From Patulibacter sp. (lineage in GTDB: Bacteria; Actinomycetota; Thermoleophilia; Solirubrobacterales; Solirubrobacteraceae), in contig NZ_JAURWA010000108.1 in the NCBI RefSeq assembly GCF_030655195.1, positions 1-64,000 of the forward strand: a stretch of 64,000 nt of DNA. Reading direction: 5' to 3'. Positions 18,072 to 26,034 of this stretch are shown here, one piece after another (position 1 is the stretch's first letter; every line of letters begins with the position of its first letter). A model generated the notes under the pieces. It saw nothing but the letters and a program-made list of their open reading frames with translations, made no database searches and was not told where the DNA came from. A program made the position numbers and the translations under genes.

Positions 18072-18614
18072 ATGCCCCGCAGGAGCGAGCCGACAGCCGA
18101 GGTCCACGGCTACTCCGACCACGGCGGCACCCCCGTCGGCTGGTCGACCGGCCGCGACGCCGTCCGGGACGCCGAGGTCCTCTGGATCTCGACCGTCCGC
18201 CCCGACGGCCGGCCGAGCACCTCGCCGGTCGTCGCCGTCTGGCACGACGACGCTCTCTGGTTCACGACGAGCGCGCACGAGCGCAAGGCACGGACCCTGG
18301 CCGAGAACCCGCACTGCACCCTCGCCACGACCCACGGCTCTCCGTCGGCGGACCTGGACGTCGTCCTCGAAGGGCCTGCCGAGCGCATCGCCGACCACGA
18401 GACCCTCCGCACGTTCGTGACCGCCTTCACCGAGAAGTACGGCACCGACCCGTGGGACCTCCGCGCCGTGGAGGGCGGCGTCGTCCATGACGACCCGGCG
18501 ACCCCGGGGATCCGGCCGATCGAGTTCTCCGTCTTCCGCGTGCACCCCGTCCTGGGAGCGGGCTTCCGCCACGGCGTGGTCTCGAGCCAGACGACGTGGG
18601 ACTTCACGCGCTGA
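18072..18614 (+). CDS. Pyridoxamine 5'-phosphate oxidase-fold / F420-dependent protein
   Basis: A 180-residue split-barrel flavin-fold protein. LWISTVRPDGRPSTSPVVAVWHDDALWFTT, HERKARTLAENPHCTLAT and the closing KYG...FRVHPV are typical of the PNPOx-like/FDOR families in actinobacteria, which bind FMN or F420 and reduce various substrates. The ATG at 18072 has GGAGC upstream. It is divergent from the diiron oxygenase operon. Cofactor and substrate cannot be decided from the sequence. Confidence 0.8.
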   Translation: MPRRSEPTAEVHGYSDHGGTPVGWSTGRDAVRDAEVLWISTVRPDGRPSTSPVVAVWHDDALWFTTSAHERKARTLAENPHCTLATTHGSPSADLDVVLEGPAERIADHETLRTFVTAFTEKYGTDPWDLRAVEGGVVHDDPATPGIRPIEFSVFRVHPVLGAGFRHGVVSSQTTWDFTR

Positions 18615-18710
18615 CCGCCCGCACGCCCCGATCGAGCCGGGGACGACCGACCCGACCGCCCACCCGCACGACCCGCTCCGCTCCGCCCGTGGTACCTTGC
18701 TCGTCGCGCT

Positions 18711-18783
18711 GGGGCTATAGCTCAGCTGGAAGAGCGCCTGCATGGCATGCAGGAGGTCGACGGTTCGAGCCCGTCTAGCTCCA
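18711..18783 (+). tRNA. tRNA-Ala (anticodon GGC)
   Basis: Acceptor arm GGGGCTA (18711-18717) pairs with TAGCTCC (18776-18782), including the G3-U70 wobble pair that defines tRNA-Ala; discriminator A is at 18783. D arm GCTCAGCTGGAAGAGC, anticodon arm CCTGC-ATGGCAT-GCAGG with anticodon GGC, and T arm ACGG-TTCGAGC-CCGT are intact. The terminal CCA is not encoded (CCT follows). A -10-like TACCTT at 18693 fits transcription from just upstream. Confidence 0.97.
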
Positions 18784-18798
18784 CCTCAGCGGTCACCA

Positions 18799-18827
18799 CG
18801 AAAGCCCCGTCCAAGACGGGGCTTTCG
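18799..18827 (+). terminator. Terminator after tRNA-Ala
   Basis: CGAAAGCCCCGTC (18799-18811) and GACGGGGCTTTCG (18815-18827) form a perfect 13-bp stem with loop CAA, 16 bases after the tRNA. The stem ends in A/T pairs as in intrinsic terminators, although no long T tract follows. Confidence 0.85.
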
Positions 18828-18873
18828 CCATTCCAGGGGGCACTTCTAACGGCCCTCCGGATGCGGTCCGGAT

Positions 18874-18936
18874 TTTTGCGTAGCGCTTTTGCGTAGCGGG
18901 TTCGGAGTCGGGTGTGCGCAGCGCTTTTGCGTAGCG
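18874..18936 (+). repeat. Three direct repeats TTTTGCGTAGCG
   Basis: Exact 12-mers at 18874-18885, 18887-18898 and 18925-18936. The second and third extend to a 17-bp identical unit AGCGCTTTTGCGTAGCG (18882-18898, 18920-18936). They lie about 50 bases past the tRNA terminator. Such short direct repeats next to a tRNA may be recombinase arm sites, iteron-like sites or operators for the STAND gene; none is proven. Confidence 0.7.
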
Positions 18937-19270
18937 CGATCCAGTCGGCCCGACAGGCTCTCCGATGAGGGCCTCACGTTCCCGAGGCGATCCTGGCGGT
19001 ACCGACCGAGACGGCGTCGACTTCGAGTCGCCGTGCTCGGATGGACGGACATCACCGTCAACCGAAGCGATGTGCCCAGGGCCGCGACCCTCGCGCCCAC
19101 GACCAGCGCAGCTGAGGGCTCACGGCATCGGACTTAGGCGCAACCCATCGGCGAACGGCCCTTTTTCGGGACGAGCAGTTCGAGGGGTGCGGGCCCGAGC
19201 TGGGTTTCGAACGGTCTCCTCACTTCCACGGAGGCCTTACCCGCCGGTCGGCCCGCGAAAGTGAACATCG

Positions 19271-22200
19271 ATGGGCGAATCACCTGAACTATTGAGTAGC
19301 GAGCGCTTTCGTCAGGCGCTGGCGGCGGCATCGACGATTCCCGGTGCGGTCGAATCGACGCGGACCGCTCTTGATGGACTGACGGATCATCGTGCGTTCG
19401 AGCTCGCCGTCATTCAGCTTCTGCAGGCGGTCGAGCCCACCATCCGTCACACGGGAGGGCCGGGGGACGAGGCCCGGGACGGCGCCGGTGGCCCCTGGAT
19501 GGCGGAGTCCGATGAGCTGCTGGTGTCTATCTCCTTGGAACGACGGTGGAAGGCGAAGATCAGCGACGAGTTGGGGCGGATTGACGCTTTCGGACACGCC
19601 CCGAGGTGCATCGTGGCTGTGACGAACCGCCGGACAAGTGCCCGAGGCCTCCGAGACCTGACCCGCGCGTGCAAGGGCCGGCTGTACCGCGTCGAGGTCT
19701 TGGACCAAGGGTGGCTGGTCAACGCGCTGCTGCGTCCGGAGCACCTTGAACTACGGACTCGGCTTCTCGGCCTGCCAGCCCCGGCATTCCCGCTCTTTCG
19801 CTCACCTGACGACCAGCTCGCATCGATGCAGGCCGCCGTGGGCGGCTCAGCTGCTCCTTTCACCGGCCGCCGGATCGTCGGAGAACGTGCTCTCGCCGAT
19901 GTAGCGAGAGGGAAATCTCTGTTTCTGGAGGGTCCTGGAGGCGTCGGTAAGACCCGGCTGGCTCTTGAAATCTCGCGGCAGGTGGGCGCGGATCGCGTCG
20001 GACTTCTGCGTGCAAGCACGAACGTCGACTTCGGTCGACTTCCGGCCGAGAGCGCAGGGAACGACTCCCTCGTCCTGATCATCGATGACGCACATCGCCG
20101 CCCCGACCTCGCGCAGGTCGTCGACGTCGTTTCGAGACGGTCGGGCCCCGCGACACTGATCCTCACCGCGCGGCCCGGATACTCGACGCAGATCCTTCGC
20201 GGCCTCGACGACAGCAACATTCCGGTGGCCCGGCACGACGTGCGCAGGATGTCGAACAGAGCGATCGGACGCTTGGTTCGGCGGATCGAGCCGGCTTTGG
20301 ACTACGACCGTGCGTACGAGGCCGTCATCAGGATCGCCGACGGCAACCCGTTCATCGCCATCGTCGCGCACCGAGTCCTCTCGTCGGGCGGAACTGTTCG
20401 GGACCTCGGCGGCGACGAAGCGCTCCTCAAGCACGTCCACGAGCTACTCGCAACGATCGCCGCCGCGTCTGGGCTCGACTCGCGTGTCCTGTACGAGACC
20501 GCAGCGATTGTCGCCGCTGCCGGCCGGCTTTCGACCGCCGACGATGCGACCGCGGAAGCGATCGGCCCACTGCTCGACATGTCGAGGGTCGAGCTGCGAA
20601 GGGCGGTGAACGACCTCGCTGACGGCGGCGTTCTCATCGGCACTGGAGACCCCAGCGCGCCCTTCGCTTTCAGCGCAGACGTCCTTTCGGAGGTGGTGCT
20701 CCGTGACGCGTTTCTCGGGGCTCGACCTCGAAGCGCGGCGCCCTACCGGGACGTCTGGCCGGTCGTGGCCGACCTCAACGCCGAAGCCGCGGCCCGCGCG
20801 CTCGCCGGTGCCACGTCCCGCACCATCGAAGCTTCCGAACCGGCGCTCGATGCCGTTGCGACCTGGTGCCGAGGGCGCATCGAGCACGAGCCTGGCGTCG
20901 TATTGACGGTCATGCACGAGGCGGCTTCCGGCGTACCGACGCTCGCCGAGGAGATCGTTCGCGAACTCGTGCGCCGGTGCGATGAAGGAGCGCTGGTCGA
21001 CGTCGACACGCTGCGGCTGGCTGCGGAGTTGCTGGCGAAGAGGTTCCCGACGTTCGACGCCGGCTGGACCTTGTTGCTCGAAGTTGCTCGGCTGATCTTC
21101 GCCTCGGACGCATCTTCTAGTCAGCAGAAGGCGACGAGGGACGACATACGCAACGTCTATCCGAGGGTACCCCTCGGCACGGGCCCGCATGATGGCGCGA
21201 TTCTCGCGTCGGTTCAGGCGGCGATGACCAACATCTCAGGACGTTTCTGGCGTCGTCACCAGAGTTCGACCGGGCCGGCACCCGGCGCGCCGGAGGCGGC
21301 CATGGCGGCCGCTATGGCCATGCTGACGCTGACCTTCGACGCGAGTCACGCGTCGGCCGAGGACGAGCGGACCATCTTCCTTACCGAGTGCGTGCTGCCC
21401 GCGTCGGCCGCGACTCGGGGAGTTCTGCGGGCGGGCTCCGAATTGCTGCTCGGGGTCCTACCCCACGTCACGCCGCGGGCCGTAGTACGGACCCTGAAGG
21501 ATCTCGAACCAGTCCTCCGTGCTGCTCGAGGTCACGGCGGGCGATCAGCGGAGATTTCCGCCGAACTCGCGGAGATCGCTTCGGAGACGGTCGGCGGCAT
21601 TGGCGCCTCCCTTCACGATGATCGAGCGCGGTATTCCGTGCCGGTCCGGCACCTGATGAATGACCTGTTGGCCCCTGGGGCTGAGGCTGGCCTGGATGTC
21701 GCCGAGTTCGGCGCTGTCCTCGCGCCCAGGTTCGAGCGACATCTACTTACGGACGAGGAGCAGCAAGCCGGACTAGCAGAGGCCGCGCATACGCATCTGT
21801 TGAGGACGGATACCGCGTCCACCCTCCGCCGATGGGAGACCTGGATCGCGGAGGCGCAGGAAGCGCAGGTCGACCTCGCGCGTCCGCATCTCGCCGAGCT
21901 GCTGGACGCAGCCGTCTCGGCCGATTGGCGGGCGATGGCCCCGCATATCGACGGTCTCGCAGACCGGCACTCGACGCTCCTTCCCGATGCGAGTCGCGCG
22001 CTGACACGCATCATGGAGGCCGACGGCGACGCGGAACGAGTTCGTCGGTGGCGAGCGCGGAACGTGGGTGCACGACGGACCATGACCTCCGCTCTGGCAG
22101 CGCTTGGCGAGGAACGGTGGGCGGAGGCGCTCACGGAGCTTGCCGCTGATCCGGACCCGGGCGTACGGTCCGCTGCCGCGCGTGTCGTGAATCGGACCAG

Positions 22201-23074
22201 CCCGGCCGCGAGATGGGCACTCGACATTGCACTCGCCGCATGTAGCGACGGCGACCTCGACCGCCTGTACTTCCTCCTTCTGTCCCTCGATTTCCGACCC
22301 CGGCGAGCGCCGCGCACCAATCTCGGTTCCGATGTGATCGAAGAGCTCGTGCGGCTGGTCGAACTGTCCGCGTCGAGTTACCCGCGTGCTGATAGACACG
22401 CCGGAGTCGTCGTGGAGATACTTGAGTCGCTGGCGCCGGGGAGCGTGATGAGGTGGGTGTGGGCTCGTATCGACGCAGCTTGCGCATCCGGAGACCGGTA
22501 TCCGACCCAGGAACGGTGGGACTTCCCCTTCGGGATGCTGGAAAACCTCACCTTCGAAGTCACGCCTGCTGACCGGTTGCGCGCCCTCACGCTGCTGACC
22601 GACGACCACACCATGGGCTCCGTCCTTGCACAGGACGTCCTCAAGGTCATCGACCGAGGAGACCACTCGATCACCGCGTGGATGGCCGACAAGCTGGCCA
22701 CACGACAAGAAGACGACTGGCGAATCGCACGGAACTTGCTGGACAACCCGATGTCGTGGGACGCGTACCGTGCGCGAGTCCTGGTACTCGTGCGGACGGG
22801 AGTCTCCGATCAGACGCTGGCAGGAATCGTCTACTCGCGGACGCCCTCGAGCTGGACGGGCTCCCGTCGGCCCGGCATCGAGGAAACCCTCAACGAGTTC
22901 CGCAGCTGGGACGAGCCGGAGCTACTACCGGTGCGTCAGGTCGCCGAGAACATCCTGGGTGAGGAACTCGCGCGGGTCGATCGCGAGGAGGCGGCCGGCG
23001 AAGCCGACGACGAGGATTTCGCGACACCGACAGCCGCGGGCGGAGAAGTCACTCGCAGCGGGGTCGCTCGATAA
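19271..23074 (+). CDS. STAND NTPase with nuclease-like N-terminus (candidate Avs-like defence protein)
   Basis: A 1267-residue protein. Residues 40-100 look like a PD-(D/E)xK fold: FELAVIQLLQAVEPTIRHTGG, the Asp of EARDG (Asp69), then a strand and LERRWKAKI; the canonical E-x-K strand is not clean. A P-loop NTPase follows, with Walker A GPGGVGKT (220-227) and Walker B LVLIIDDAH (266-274), then a STAND-type helical region. The last 700 residues are helical and repeat-like (for example DPDPGVRSAAARVVNR resembles a HEAT repeat), as in a target-sensing domain. Effector-STAND-sensor order matches Avs-type antiviral proteins. It is less GC-rich than its neighbours, has no partner gene, and lies beside a tRNA. 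GAAAG lies ten bases before the ATG. Defence function is inferred. Confidence 0.7.
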   Translation: MGESPELLSSERFRQALAAASTIPGAVESTRTALDGLTDHRAFELAVIQLLQAVEPTIRHTGGPGDEARDGAGGPWMAESDELLVSISLERRWKAKISDELGRIDAFGHAPRCIVAVTNRRTSARGLRDLTRACKGRLYRVEVLDQGWLVNALLRPEHLELRTRLLGLPAPAFPLFRSPDDQLASMQAAVGGSAAPFTGRRIVGERALADVARGKSLFLEGPGGVGKTRLALEISRQVGADRVGLLRASTNVDFGRLPAESAGNDSLVLIIDDAHRRPDLAQVVDVVSRRSGPATLILTARPGYSTQILRGLDDSNIPVARHDVRRMSNRAIGRLVRRIEPALDYDRAYEAVIRIADGNPFIAIVAHRVLSSGGTVRDLGGDEALLKHVHELLATIAAASGLDSRVLYETAAIVAAAGRLSTADDATAEAIGPLLDMSRVELRRAVNDLADGGVLIGTGDPSAPFAFSADVLSEVVLRDAFLGARPRSAAPYRDVWPVVADLNAEAAARALAGATSRTIEASEPALDAVATWCRGRIEHEPGVVLTVMHEAASGVPTLAEEIVRELVRRCDEGALVDVDTLRLAAELLAKRFPTFDAGWTLLLEVARLIFASDASSSQQKATRDDIRNVYPRVPLGTGPHDGAILASVQAAMTNISGRFWRRHQSSTGPAPGAPEAAMAAAMAMLTLTFDASHASAEDERTIFLTECVLPASAATRGVLRAGSELLLGVLPHVTPRAVVRTLKDLEPVLRAARGHGGRSAEISAELAEIASETVGGIGASLHDDRARYSVPVRHLMNDLLAPGAEAGLDVAEFGAVLAPRFERHLLTDEEQQAGLAEAAHTHLLRTDTASTLRRWETWIAEAQEAQVDLARPHLAELLDAAVSADWRAMAPHIDGLADRHSTLLPDASRALTRIMEADGDAERVRRWRARNVGARRTMTSALAALGEERWAEALTELAADPDPGVRSAAARVVNRTSPAARWALDIALAACSDGDLDRLYFLLLSLDFRPRRAPRTNLGSDVIEELVRLVELSASSYPRADRHAGVVVEILESLAPGSVMRWVWARIDAACASGDRYPTQERWDFPFGMLENLTFEVTPADRLRALTLLTDDHTMGSVLAQDVLKVIDRGDHSITAWMADKLATRQEDDWRIARNLLDNPMSWDAYRARVLVLVRTGVSDQTLAGIVYSRTPSSWTGSRRPGIEETLNEFRSWDEPELLPVRQVAENILGEELARVDREEAAGEADDEDFATPTAAGGEVTRSGVAR

Positions 23075-23119
23075 TCCGATAGGACGAGTCCCCTGCGGAT
23101 CGTCTACCGGGACGGTTGC

Positions 23120-23977
23120 TCAGCTCCCGGTGCTTGTACGCCGCGACAGCCACGCGAGCGCTCGGTCTGCGTCGTTCAGGATTGAGATGTGGCCGTCGTT
23201 CGGGGCGCGCCAGAGCGTCGCGTCCGCCAGGCGGTGGGTGATCCACTCGCTGTGCGCCACGGGCGCGATGCGGTCCCGCTCGCCGTGCAGAGCGAGGACC
23301 GGGCAGCTCACCCGTTCGAGGTCGCAGGCCCAGTAGTCCACCAGCGCAAGGTCGTCGTCGACCATTCCGTCGAGCCCACCATCGAGGGCCCGCTCGGCCA
23401 CCGTCCCGAGCCACCCCCACGGGCCGCCCAGCGCTTCGTGATCAGACGAGGTGAACTGCTCAGGATCGAACGCCGTCGCTGCGAGGTGGCGCTCCAGCGC
23501 AGCACGACCTCTGCCGGCGGCCTGGAGCTCCGCGTCTCCTGCCGCGCCCATCCCGTCGAACCAGTCGAGGGGTCCGAATGCTCTTCGGGGTGCCAGCGGC
23601 GCGGCGAGGACCGCGCCGGACGCCCGATCTCCGAGAGTCGCGGCCGTCGCGAGAGCGTGACTGGCACCTCCGGAGTGGCCCATCACCGCGAAGCGGTCCA
23701 CCCCCAATCGGTCGACCACCTCGACGCCGTCCAAGGCCACCGACGCCAACGTTCGCCCCGGCATCGCCGTGGATCCGCCGTAGCCCGGTCGATCGAACGA
23801 CACCCATCGGACGCCGAGCCCAGCGGCTACGGGCAGGAGTGGTACCGGCGGCTCGCCCACGTTCGGCGTCCCGTGATGCCAGAGCACCGTCAGGACCACA
23901 GGCGTCGCTTCAGGCTCGGCGACGTAGACCCTCAGGGTGCGCCCGTCGGCGAGATGCATGTCCTCCGTCGTGATCAC
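23120..23977 (-). CDS. Alpha/beta hydrolase
   Basis: A 285-residue serine hydrolase. HGTPN forms the oxyanion-hole region, Ser in VMGHSGGASHALA is the nucleophile, and the catalytic Asp (LHGERDRIAPV) and His (NDGHISILND) follow at the expected places. The GTG at 23977 is preferred because GAGGGGGA lies three bases before it; a GTG at 24010 would add 11 residues. It may be an esterase, epoxide hydrolase or haloperoxidase-like enzyme. It follows the STAND gene convergently and has no obvious link to it. Confidence 0.8.
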   Translation of the reverse strand: MITTEDMHLADGRTLRVYVAEPEATPVVLTVLWHHGTPNVGEPPVPLLPVAAGLGVRWVSFDRPGYGGSTAMPGRTLASVALDGVEVVDRLGVDRFAVMGHSGGASHALATAATLGDRASGAVLAAPLAPRRAFGPLDWFDGMGAAGDAELQAAGRGRAALERHLAATAFDPEQFTSSDHEALGGPWGWLGTVAERALDGGLDGMVDDDLALVDYWACDLERVSCPVLALHGERDRIAPVAHSEWITHRLADATLWRAPNDGHISILNDADRALAWLSRRTSTGS

Positions 23978-24112
23978 ACGTCCCCCTCGTCGATGCACAT
24001 TCAAAGACACGACTCCACCCGCTCCCAGGACTCATCGGAGCACGGTACGGCGATGATCGTCTCGCAACGGATCGTCAACCGGGACACCTTCCCCGGTGCA
24101 GTGACGCCGGCC

Positions 24113-24739
24113 TCAGTCGGTGTGCGTGAGCCCGTCGCGTGCCTCGTTCAGGATGCCGCGGACTGCGGCGCCGAGTGCCGCCGCGGGATCGATCGATCGC
24201 GGGCGTCGGCCATCGAGCAGCGCTGACGGGAGGTCGACCACGCAGATCGCGACGGTCTCGATGGTCTGCCGTTCCGCGGCACCGAATAGTGCGTGGGCCA
24301 GGCGCCGCAGAACGGCCAGGAGCTCACCGTCGAGGTCGCGGAGGTCGCCGGCCAGACCGTTGGGGAGTCCGTCGGCGATCAGGGCCTCCCGGCGGTGCCG
24401 GATCAGGACCCGGGCGCTCGCCGGGGCGGTCTCGTTCAGGTCACGAAGGACGGTCGCGGCGGCAACGGTGGCCGCGACGGCGCCGTCCCAGCCGCTCCCG
24501 GCGGCGAGGTGGGCGTCGACGACGTTCTGCTGCAGCTCGAGGAAGCGACGGGCTGCGCGGAGCCAGAGCTGCCCGAGCAGCTCGTTCCTGGAGCCGAACG
24601 CGTGGTAGAGCGAGCCACTCGACGCGCCGGAGCGCTCCGCCACGGCGCGGATGGTGACCGCGCGGTCGTCGCCCTCGGCCAACAGCTGCTCCGCGGCGTC
24701 GAGGAGACCGTCGAGGTCGTGCAGTCGCGGCCGAGCCAT
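24113..24739 (-). CDS. TetR-family transcriptional regulator
   Basis: A 208-residue repressor. The helix-turn-helix is at residues 28-50 (VTIRAVAERSGASSGSLYHAFGSRNEL), followed by a helical ligand-binding domain. It is divergent from an enoyl-CoA hydratase/thioesterase/efflux operon, and a palindrome GTTCTAGAAC lies between them. The ligand is likely an acyl-CoA, acid or hydrophobic compound, judged from the target genes. Confidence 0.9.
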   Translation of the reverse strand: MARPRLHDLDGLLDAAEQLLAEGDDRAVTIRAVAERSGASSGSLYHAFGSRNELLGQLWLRAARRFLELQQNVVDAHLAAGSGWDGAVAATVAAATVLRDLNETAPASARVLIRHRREALIADGLPNGLAGDLRDLDGELLAVLRRLAHALFGAAERQTIETVAICVVDLPSALLDGRRPRSIDPAAALGAAVRGILNEARDGLTHTD

Positions 24740-24760
24740 GCACCCACCATACCGTCATGC

Positions 24761-24770
24761 GTTCTAGAAC
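24761..24770. promoter_or_regulatory. Putative TetR operator GTTCTAGAAC
   Basis: A perfect 10-bp palindrome, with partly symmetric flanks (CATGC before it, ATG after it), in the 49-base spacer between the TetR gene and the enoyl-CoA hydratase gene. Its position over the presumed promoter of both fits autorepression and operon repression. Confidence 0.6.
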
Positions 24771-24788
24771 ATGTGCAACAGTACGGCC

Positions 24789-25457
24789 ATGCCCACGCTC
24801 ACCCGCATCGACGACGTCTTCGTCCTGGACCTCGGCGACGGCGAGAACCGCTTCTCACCCACCTGGGTCCAGGGCGTCGAGGACGCCCTAGGCGAGGTGC
24901 TGCGGACCGAGGCCCCGCGGGCCCTCGTCACGACCGCGACGGGCAAGTTCTGGTCCAACGGCCTCGACCTCGAATGGATGGGCGCCAACCAGGCGGAGGT
25001 CCCCGCGTTCGTCACCCGCGTCCACGAGCTCTTCGCGCGCGTCCTCGAGGCCGGGGTGCCAACGGTCGCGGCGGTCCAGGGGCACGTCTTCGCGGCAGGG
25101 GCGATGCTCGCGGTCGCGCACGACCGGATCGTGATGCGCGAGGACCGCGGCTACTTCTGCGTCCCCGAGAGCGACATCCGGATCCCGTTCACGCCCGGCA
25201 TGACGGCCCTCCTCGCCGCCCGGCTCCCGCCGCGCACGGCCCACGAGGCGATGACTACCGGCCGTCGGTACGGCGGCGCCGATGCCCTGGCCGCGGGGAT
25301 CGTTGACGAGGTCTGCCCTGAGCGGGACGTCGTCGGCCGCGCGGTCGCGTGGGCGGCCGCGCAGGCCGGGAAGCACCCCGAGACCCTCACCACGATCAAG
25401 CAACGCCTCCACGCCACGACCCTCGATGCGCTCCGCGCCGAGAACGCGGGCCTCTGA
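24789..25457 (+). CDS. Enoyl-CoA hydratase/isomerase family protein
   Basis: A 222-residue crotonase-fold protein, shorter than the usual 250-280. ATGKFWSNGLDLEWM is the first oxyanion-hole region and AVQGHVFAAGAMLAVAHDRIVM the second. The catalytic Glu of canonical hydratases (AGxxEL) is replaced around FCVPESDIRIPFTPGM, so the reaction may be isomerisation or something else; the pattern resembles plant/bacterial delta3-delta2 enoyl-CoA isomerase-like proteins. ATG 24789 is used; an in-frame ATG at 24771 directly abuts the operator and would give a leaderless start. First gene of a three-gene operon. Confidence 0.8.
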   Translation: MPTLTRIDDVFVLDLGDGENRFSPTWVQGVEDALGEVLRTEAPRALVTTATGKFWSNGLDLEWMGANQAEVPAFVTRVHELFARVLEAGVPTVAAVQGHVFAAGAMLAVAHDRIVMREDRGYFCVPESDIRIPFTPGMTALLAARLPPRTAHEAMTTGRRYGGADALAAGIVDEVCPERDVVGRAVAWAAAQAGKHPETLTTIKQRLHATTLDALRAENAGL

Positions 25458-25503
25458 GGCCCGCGCCTCACCGCTTCCGTTCCGTTCGAACCCGAAAGCT
25501 CCG

Positions 25504-26034
25504 ATGTCTGACACGACGCCCCCGCAGGTCGGCGATCCCTCCTCGTGGGGCCCCGAGCGCTCCCGCACGATCACCTGGCACGACCCTGTCCCGACCGCCC
25601 AGGTCGGACTGCAGATGAGCGGCCTGGACTACCTCAACGCCATGGGCGACGGCGGGCTGCCGCAGTCGCCGATCGCGAAGCTGATCAATCTCGAAGGGGT
25701 CACGGCGTCGGAAGGCGAAATCGTCTTTCGGTGCGTCCCGGACGAGTCGACGTACAACCCGCTCGGGATCGTCCACGGCGGCCTGATCTGCACCGCCCTG
25801 GACAGCGCGGCCGGCTGTGCCGTCCACACCACGCTGCCCGCGGGCGTCGGCTACACGTCGACCGAGATCAAGGTCAACTACATGCGGCCGGTCATGGGCG
25901 GCACCGAGCTGACGATCCGCGGCTGGGTCACCAAGCCCGGCCGACGCATCGCGTTCGCGGAGGCCGAGATCCGCGACCCCGCAGGCAAGCTCGTCGCCAA
26001 CGCCACCTCGACCCTCCTGATCCTCAATGCCTGA
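25504..26034 (+). CDS. PaaI-family hotdog thioesterase
   Basis: A 176-residue hotdog-fold protein that hydrolyses acyl-CoA thioesters. YNPLGIVHGGLICTALDSAAGCAVHTTLP is the hallmark HGG-containing central helix region, followed by STEIKVNYMRPV and AFAEAEIRDPAGKLVANATSTLLIL. A 60-residue N-terminal extension precedes the fold. It overlaps the next MFS gene by eight bases, so it belongs to the TetR-controlled operon. Confidence 0.87.
   Translation: MSDTTPPQVGDPSSWGPERSRTITWHDPVPTAQVGLQMSGLDYLNAMGDGGLPQSPIAKLINLEGVTASEGEIVFRCVPDESTYNPLGIVHGGLICTALDSAAGCAVHTTLPAGVGYTSTEIKVNYMRPVMGGTELTIRGWVTKPGRRIAFAEAEIRDPAGKLVANATSTLLILNA

Larger units (their letters stand above)
18784..19270. other. Intergenic region between tRNA-Ala and the STAND gene
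   Basis: 487 bases with no convincing gene. It contains the tRNA terminator and three TTTTGCGTAGCG repeats near its start; the rest shows no recognisable signal. It is less GC-rich than the chromosome on the other side of the tRNA, which fits the left edge of an acquired segment. Confidence 0.5.

Noticed and set aside
18874-18936. Possible CRISPR array
   Set aside because: Repeats are only 12 bp and unevenly spaced (1 and 26 bases between copies), with no cas genes.
25484-25505. Sequence resembling the 3' end of tRNA-Ala (GTTCGA-x-CCCG...AGCTCC)
   Set aside because: The match needs a gap and has several mismatches, and it lies in a short operon spacer; too weak to call an attachment site.
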